A DNA stretch of 10,758 bases. Origin: Eubacterium sp. Its GTDB lineage: Bacteria; Bacillota; Clostridia; Lachnospirales; Lachnospiraceae. The notes under the pieces were generated by a model. That model ran no database searches, had not been told where the DNA came from, and saw only the letters and a program-made list of their open reading frames with translations. The position numbers and the translations under genes were made by a program. The stretch lies in contig DNFT01000124.1 in NCBI GenBank assembly GCA_003486385.1, forward strand, positions 55,318 through 66,075. Direction: 5' to 3'. Below, piece by piece: positions 6,371 through 10,758 of the stretch (positions are counted from its first letter, which is position 1; each line of letters starts with the position of its first letter).

Positions 6371-8287
6371 ATGAAAAATTTTCCACACCTGTTTGAACCC
6401 ATTCAGATAGGTAAAACGACTGTGAAGAACAGAATTTTTATGCCGCCGCTGTCCACTAATCTTGCGGATAAGGGCTATGTGACGGACGCACTTGTCGAGC
6501 ATTACTCTAACAGGGCAAGGGGAGGTGTCGGGCTTATCGTGACAGAGGTTACGACGGTTGAGCCGACCTACACCTATCTTCCAGGGGATATGTCTATATA
6601 CGATGACTCGTATATCCCCGGCTGGAAGAAGCTTGTGGACGCTGTGCATAAGTACGACACGAAGATACTCTCGCAGCTTTTCCACCCTGCGTATATGGCG
6701 TTTCCTGTTCCGGGGACACCACAGCTTATAGCTCCGTCGAATGTGGGACCTTATTATGCGAAGTCGGCACCGAGGGCTGTCACGGTTGAGGAGCTGCATG
6801 TGCTGGTAAGGCAGTTCGGCGAGGCGGCGCTCAGGTTTAAGAAAGCTGGCGGAGACGGAGTGGAAATCCAGTGTGCACATGCGCATGGTCTGCTGGGCGG
6901 ATTTCTGACACCGCTTTATAATAAGAGAACGGATGAGTATGGTGGTGACATTAACGGAAGACTCAGGCTTACCCTGGAGGTTATAAGGGAGGTCAGAAAG
7001 CAGTGCGGGGATGATTTTATAATCGATGTCCGCATATCCGGAGATGAGTACAGTGAGGGCGGTCTCACACTGAATGACATGATATATGTGTCGAAGCAGC
7101 TTGAGAAGGAGGGCGTTGATTTCCTGCATGTATCAGGCGGTAATACTATAAAGAGAGGAAGCTCTATGCCGGCACCGGGAACATCACCTGCACCTCATGC
7201 ACATGCGAGCGAGGAGATAAGAAAGCATGTACATATTCCTGTTGCCACGGTTGCCAGAATAAATGAACCGTGGGTTGCAGAGGAGCTTATCGCAGATGGG
7301 AAGGCGGATATCTGCATGATAGGCAGGGCTAATCTGTGCGACAGTGAATTTGCCAATAAGGCGCGCGAGGGAAGGACGGACGATATACGCCCATGTATCG
7401 GCTGCGGAAGATGCCTCACGGGAATAATGTTCGGCAAGCCTATAGCGTGTACGGTGAATCCGTCTGTCGAGACGAATGATATTGATGAGGCTGATGTAAA
7501 GAAGAAGGTTCTTGTCATCGGAGGAGGTCCTGCCGGAATGGAGGCAGCCTATGTAGCGAAGAAGCGTGGACACGAGGTTGTGCTCTGCGAGAAGGAGAAC
7601 GAGCTTGGCGGACTGTTAAGACTTGCAGCTGTGCCTATCAGCAAGCAGGAGCTATGCAAGGTCATCAAGTTCATGGCACGGCGTCTGAATAATGAAGGAA
7701 TTGATGTGAGAACGGGCTGTGAGGTGACACCTCAGATGCTTGAGGATGAGTTTAAGGACTACGAGATTATATGCTCGACAGGTGCGAAGCCTAAGGAGAT
7801 AGAGGTCTTTAAGCAGTTTAAGCAGACGATGACGGCGGACGATATCCTCTCGGGAAGAAAGTTCCCGGGCAGGAAGATAGTCATTCTCGGCGGTGGTTCG
7901 GTTGGCTGTGAGACTGCAGACTACCTTGCACCGCTGGTTAATGACCTTTTCCCTGCCAACAGGGATGTGACCGTTATCGAGATGACAGGCTCGCTTATGA
8001 CAGGAGATGGCGGAGCAGCCAAGAGCCGTCTTACGCAGCGTCTTATGAGCAAGGGCGTGAAGCTTCTGCTCAATGCCCAGGTTAAGAAGGTGGATGAGAG
8101 CACCATCACCTATGAGCAGGACGGCGAGGAGCACACGATAAAAGATGCCGATACGCTGGTGTTCGCTGTCGGCTACACACCGACTAAGGTGGAGTACGAG
8201 AACGCGCACTATATAGGAGACTGTGATAAGGTAGGAAATCTTAAGGACGCAATAAGCGGTGCTTATCAGCTTGCTAGGTCGTTGTAA
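6371..8287 (+). CDS. NADH:flavin oxidoreductase, 2-enoate/2,4-dienoyl-CoA reductase type (first of pair)
   Basis: This 638-aa cytoplasmic flavoprotein has the three-part layout of 2,4-dienoyl-CoA reductase, clostridial 2-enoate reductase and BaiCD. Residues 1-335 form an Old Yellow Enzyme-like FMN TIM barrel (PPLSTN near 25-30, NKRTDEYGG 184-192, VRISGDEY 220-227, IGRANL 317-322). A [4Fe-4S] motif follows with C342, C345, C348 and C360. Residues 378-638 form the FAD/NAD(P)H module, with GGGPAG (384-389), a second Rossmann GGGSVG (507-512) and the closing IGDCDKVGNLKDAI. Electrons are expected to pass from NAD(P)H through FAD and the cluster to FMN and an activated C=C bond; the substrate is unknown. 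Oddities: CxxCxxC spacing instead of the usual CxxCxxxC, and CAHAHGLLGGFL where the catalytic-Tyr segment (AHGYLLxxFL) is expected. Bile-acid, steroid, cinnamate-like or other enoates are all possible. It probably shares a transcript with the next gene. Confidence 0.92.
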   Translation: MKNFPHLFEPIQIGKTTVKNRIFMPPLSTNLADKGYVTDALVEHYSNRARGGVGLIVTEVTTVEPTYTYLPGDMSIYDDSYIPGWKKLVDAVHKYDTKILSQLFHPAYMAFPVPGTPQLIAPSNVGPYYAKSAPRAVTVEELHVLVRQFGEAALRFKKAGGDGVEIQCAHAHGLLGGFLTPLYNKRTDEYGGDINGRLRLTLEVIREVRKQCGDDFIIDVRISGDEYSEGGLTLNDMIYVSKQLEKEGVDFLHVSGGNTIKRGSSMPAPGTSPAPHAHASEEIRKHVHIPVATVARINEPWVAEELIADGKADICMIGRANLCDSEFANKAREGRTDDIRPCIGCGRCLTGIMFGKPIACTVNPSVETNDIDEADVKKKVLVIGGGPAGMEAAYVAKKRGHEVVLCEKENELGGLLRLAAVPISKQELCKVIKFMARRLNNEGIDVRTGCEVTPQMLEDEFKDYEIICSTGAKPKEIEVFKQFKQTMTADDILSGRKFPGRKIVILGGGSVGCETADYLAPLVNDLFPANRDVTVIEMTGSLMTGDGGAAKSRLTQRLMSKGVKLLLNAQVKKVDESTITYEQDGEEHTIKDADTLVFAVGYTPTKVEYENAHYIGDCDKVGNLKDAISGAYQLARSL

Positions 8288-8306
8288 GCAGTCATCCGGA
8301 TATGTT

Positions 8307-8335
8307 TTCAGATGTCTGGTGTATATTATTATAGT
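8307..8335 (+). promoter_or_regulatory. Weak candidate promoter between the two flavoenzyme genes
   Basis: TATAGT (8330-8335) has a poor -35 match, TTCAGA (8307-8312), at 17 bases. The 100-base gap has no terminator; a wobble-containing hairpin at about 8297-8320 lacks a T run. The second gene may therefore be read both from the upstream promoter and from here. Confidence 0.3.
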
Positions 8336-8374
8336 AAAATTAAGTAATTCTGTTTATTAAAAATATATTTTTAA

Positions 8375-8379
8375 AGGAG
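8375..8379 (+). promoter_or_regulatory. Ribosome binding site for the second flavoenzyme
   Basis: AGGAG lies eight bases before the ATG at 8388. An ATG four bases earlier (8384) is in another frame and does not give the conserved LLEPIKVGKLTFKNR start, so 8388 is used. Confidence 0.85.
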
Positions 8380-8387
8380 AATTATGT

Positions 8388-10394
8388 ATGGACAACAGAT
8401 TATTAGAACCGATTAAGGTAGGAAAGCTCACATTTAAGAACAGAATCATGTTTCCGCCGCTCACAACGGGCTATGAGGAGAGGGATGGTTCCATCGGTGA
8501 TAGAAGCTTAAGCTTTTACGAGAGGCTTGCAAAGGGCGGAACGGCATACGTTGTGATAGGGGACGTGGCTCCTGTGAGAACAGCCTCACCTACGCCGAAG
8601 CTCTATGATGACAGCCAGATACCTGTGTATAAGAAGCTTGCCGACACACTCCACGGGTATGACTGCAAGGTGGCATTACAGTTATTCCACCCTGAGTATG
8701 ATGTGCCGGGTGTGGGCAGAATGATTATGCAGGCAGGAATGGCAAGACAGGCGGCAGCTAAGGCACAGGCTGATGGAAATACTGATGAGGCAGCTAAGCA
8801 GACACAGCTTGCGGAGCAGCTTACCAAGGATGCCTATGCGAAGCTTCATCATGACATGCAGCATTTTGTGAGCGAGGCAAGTGTTGAACAGCTCGGGCAG
8901 ATTAAGGACAGCATTGCGGCGTGTGCTAAGAGAGCGGCGCAGGCGGGCATAGACGCGATAGAGGTACACGGAGACCGCCTTGTCGGTTCGCTCTGCTCTA
9001 AGGTGTTAAATCACAGAACAGATGAGTATGGCGGAAGCTTTGAGAACAGAGTGCGCTATGCACTTGAGGTTGTTAAGGCTATCAAGGAGGCTGCACCTGA
9101 GCTTATGATTGAGTACAAGCTTCCTATTATAACCGTGAACCCTGATGGTACCCTGCGCGGAAAGGGCGGCTTAGAGGCAGACGAGGGTGTTGAGTTTGCA
9201 AAGCTTCTTGAGAAAGCGGGAGTTGACATGATACAGGTGGCGCAGGCGAACCACACAGGAAACATGGGCGATACCATACCGCCTATGGGCGATGTGCCAT
9301 ACAACTGGACTCTTCCTGTTGCAAGCCGTGTAAAGAAGGTTGTCTCGATACCTGTTGCCACGGTAGGACGTGTGGTATCGGTTGCTGCAGGTGAGAAGAT
9401 ACTTGAGGATGGAGATGCAGATATAATTGCATACGGACGTTCACTTTTGACTGACCCTGACATTGCAAATAAGGCGGCGACGGGTGAGTGTATCCGTGAA
9501 TGCCTCAACTGTAACAAGGGCTGTGTAGATGCCATTCAGGGACGCAGATATATATCCTGTGTGCTCAATGCAGAGAACGGAAATGAGGCGGCAGTTTCAA
9601 TTAAGCCTTCCGAGAGTGTGAAGAAGGTTGCTGTGGTAGGTGCCGGAATAGCAGGTCTTGAGGCTGCCAGAGTTGCGGCAAAGCGAGGACACAGCGTAAC
9701 GGTATTTGAAAGGAGCGGCAGAATCGGCGGACAGATTAACATTGCCGCAGTGCCTCCGAGAAAGAGCGAGATTTTAAGGTCGGTTGAGTACTATAAGAAT
9801 ATTCTGCCTTCGCTTAATGTAGATATTAAGCTTAATACAGAGGTATCAACGGCAGAGCTTAATGGTTTTGACAAGGTTATAATTGCTGTCGGAGCCCATA
9901 ACATGGATTTACCTATGCCGGTTGATTCGGACAGAGTTGTATCATCCTGGGATGTGCTTAACGGGCTTGAGGTTTCGGGAACCTGTGCAGTTCTTGGCGG
10001 TGGTCTTGTAGGTACTGAGACTGCAGAGTATCTTGCACAGAAGGGGCTTGACGTAAGCATTGTTGAGATGATGGATAAGATTGCGTCAGGTGAGTCATCG
10101 ACAGTTATGCCTCTGATAACGAAGGATTTTATGGCTCATAATGTGAAGCAGTATGTAAATACAAAGGTAAATTCCATAAAGGACAATACGATAAATGCCA
10201 TAAATACACAGGATGGTTCAGAGGTGATAATCAAGGCAGATACGATAGTAAATGCTCTCGGTTCAAAGAAGAACGTTTTCGATGTATCAGGTATTACGGT
10301 TCCGTATGTGCTTGCGGGTGATTGCAGCGGTGAGAGGACGGCAGATATATCGGCAGCTATACGAAGCGGATATAATGCGGGAAACGGGATTTAA
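8388..10394 (+). CDS. NADH:flavin oxidoreductase, 2-enoate reductase/BaiH-like (second of pair)
   Basis: This 668-aa paralogue has the same three-part design: an FMN TIM barrel (residues 1-365), a four-cysteine [4Fe-4S] motif with standard spacing (C372, C375, C379, C391) and a FAD/NAD(P)H module with GAGIAG (418-423), GGGLVG (537-542) and a terminal AGDCSGERTADI segment. It is clearly diverged from its neighbour. Three features stand out. The segment that normally holds the catalytic Tyr reads HGDRLVGSLCS (194-204), with no Tyr. The strand normally carrying VRxSxxE reads EYKLPIITV (242-250), with Lys in place of Arg. An Ala/Gln-rich, helix-forming stretch of roughly 45 residues (about 112-158) replaces the usual loop after QLFHPEY. 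The redox modules look intact, so it is probably an active oxidoreductase with an altered substrate pocket. The reaction is unknown. A strong terminator follows. Confidence 0.9.
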   Translation: MDNRLLEPIKVGKLTFKNRIMFPPLTTGYEERDGSIGDRSLSFYERLAKGGTAYVVIGDVAPVRTASPTPKLYDDSQIPVYKKLADTLHGYDCKVALQLFHPEYDVPGVGRMIMQAGMARQAAAKAQADGNTDEAAKQTQLAEQLTKDAYAKLHHDMQHFVSEASVEQLGQIKDSIAACAKRAAQAGIDAIEVHGDRLVGSLCSKVLNHRTDEYGGSFENRVRYALEVVKAIKEAAPELMIEYKLPIITVNPDGTLRGKGGLEADEGVEFAKLLEKAGVDMIQVAQANHTGNMGDTIPPMGDVPYNWTLPVASRVKKVVSIPVATVGRVVSVAAGEKILEDGDADIIAYGRSLLTDPDIANKAATGECIRECLNCNKGCVDAIQGRRYISCVLNAENGNEAAVSIKPSESVKKVAVVGAGIAGLEAARVAAKRGHSVTVFERSGRIGGQINIAAVPPRKSEILRSVEYYKNILPSLNVDIKLNTEVSTAELNGFDKVIIAVGAHNMDLPMPVDSDRVVSSWDVLNGLEVSGTCAVLGGGLVGTETAEYLAQKGLDVSIVEMMDKIASGESSTVMPLITKDFMAHNVKQYVNTKVNSIKDNTINAINTQDGSEVIIKADTIVNALGSKKNVFDVSGITVPYVLAGDCSGERTADISAAIRSGYNAGNGI

Positions 10395-10446
10395 TATTTT
10401 CTTAGGAAAATAATTTGAAATTTTAACTAAACAAATAAAAAATAAT

Positions 10447-10485
10447 AAAAATACAAGCGGAAGGGCTGTCCGCTTGTATTTTTTT
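10447..10485 (+). terminator. Strong Rho-independent terminator of the flavoenzyme unit
   Basis: A perfect 15-bp inverted repeat (10447-10461 with 10469-10483, core ATACAAGCGGA) encloses the seven-base loop AGGGCTG, and a run of seven T residues ends at 10485. Because the 5' arm starts with five A residues, it may also stop transcription from the other side. Confidence 0.93.
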
Positions 10486-10528
10486 AAGTACATGGTTCTG
10501 TGTGCTACCACTTTAATATGTTAGCAAC

Positions 10529-10557
10529 TTGCCATAATGAAAAAAGTATGTTATCGT
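10529..10557 (+). promoter_or_regulatory. Candidate promoter for the secreted-protein gene
   Basis: TTGCCA (10529-10534) and TATCGT (10552-10557) are 17 bases apart, with a TGT extension directly before the -10 box. An alternative is TTGGTT (10562-10567), 17 bases, TATAAC (10585-10590), which would leave only a short leader. The two could act as tandem promoters. Confidence 0.45.
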
Positions 10558-10615
10558 GTATTTGGTTTTGTACATTGACAAAACTATAACAAATGGAGAC
10601 AAGGAGAAAAAGGAC

Positions 10616-10758
10616 ATGAAGAAACGGTTGTTTAGCGGTTTCCTCGCTCTTATGATGGTATTTACATTGGTAAATCCAATGTCATTTACTGCAAGAGCAG
10701 ATGATAATACCGTTGAAGAGACGCAGGTACAGTCTGACGAGAGTACCGTTGAAGAGAC
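10616..10758 (+). CDS. Secreted protein N-terminus with start of tandem repeats (partial)
   Basis: The visible 47 codons begin with a standard Gram-positive signal peptide: the charged MKKR, a hydrophobic core (LFSGFLALMMVFTLVNPM), and a likely signal peptidase I site after FTARA (residues 24-28), before DDNTVEE. The mature part is acidic and Thr/Glu-rich. It already shows a 12-residue repeat: DDNTVEET then, 36 bases later, DESTVEET. No lipobox cysteine is seen, so it is probably exported and then released or wall-attached through a domain beyond the window. AAGGAG at 10601-10606, nine bases upstream, supports the start. Such repeat-bearing N-termini are common before enzymatic or adhesive domains in Lachnospiraceae surface proteins, but no such domain is visible and no function is assigned. 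Confidence 0.85.
   Translation, partial: MKKRLFSGFLALMMVFTLVNPMSFTARADDNTVEETQVQSDESTVEE
10700..10758 (+). repeat. Start of a 36-bp coding tandem repeat
   Basis: Bases 10700-10722 and 10736-10758 match at 20 of 23 positions, including a perfect 15-base match (TACCGTTGAAGAGAC at 10708 and 10744). The period is 36 bases, or 12 codons, and stays in frame. The second copy is cut by the window end, so the copy number is unknown. Confidence 0.8.

Noticed and set aside
6338..7129. 263-codon open frame on the - strand opposite the first flavoenzyme
   Set aside because: It lies opposite highly conserved flavoenzyme sequence, has no visible ribosome binding site or promoter, and its translation is rich in Arg, His and Leu with no recognisable motif. 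It is a shadow of the real gene.

Overview
The window reads as chromosomal DNA of a low-to-moderate-GC anaerobic Firmicute, most like Lachnospiraceae (Roseburia/Agathobacter/Butyrivibrio/Lachnospira type). This rests on the strong AGGAG-type ribosome binding sites, AT-rich sigma-A-like promoters, hairpin-plus-T-run terminators and the style of the proteins: a clostridial MATE transporter and long iron-sulfur flavoprotein oxidoreductases of the BaiCD/2-enoate-reductase kind. The genus is an inference. All recognisable genes are on the + strand, and none shows a frameshift or internal stop.

Layout. Bases 1-42 probably hold the last 13 codons of an upstream gene. A promoter follows, then a 1141-aa SNF2-family ATPase (179-3604) with an N-terminal SWIM-like zinc motif and a strong terminator (3676-3715). 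A 369-base gap (3605-3973) carries that terminator, a candidate promoter and a leader with several short, partly exclusive hairpins, ahead of a seven-helix hemolysin III/TrhA-type membrane protein (3974-4660). Next come a promoter-like sequence, a good terminator hairpin (4760-4794) and a MATE-family multidrug/metabolite exporter (4841-6205).

The second half is dominated by two tandem, distantly related flavoenzymes (6371-8287 and 8388-10394). Each has an Old Yellow Enzyme TIM barrel, a four-cysteine [4Fe-4S] motif and a FAD/NAD(P)H module, the architecture of 2,4-dienoyl-CoA reductase, 2-enoate reductase and the bile-acid enzymes BaiCD/BaiH. The first has a very good extended -10 promoter. 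No terminator separates the two, and a 15-bp-stem terminator ends the unit at 10447-10485. The last 143 bases start a secreted protein (signal peptide plus the beginning of a 12-residue tandem repeat) that is cut by the window edge.

How the genes may work together. The two flavoenzymes probably form one transcription unit that uses NAD(P)H to reduce activated C=C bonds or related substrates. Both depart from the textbook active site at the catalytic tyrosine segment, so the substrate cannot be named. The MATE exporter lies directly upstream but has its own signals, so a link is only suggestive. The SNF2 and hemolysin III genes look independent. I see no CRISPR array, tRNA, rRNA, insertion sequence or clear defence island. 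The items most worth a second look are the altered active sites of the flavoenzyme pair, the structured leader before the hemolysin III gene, and the promoter-before-terminator arrangement ahead of the MATE gene.
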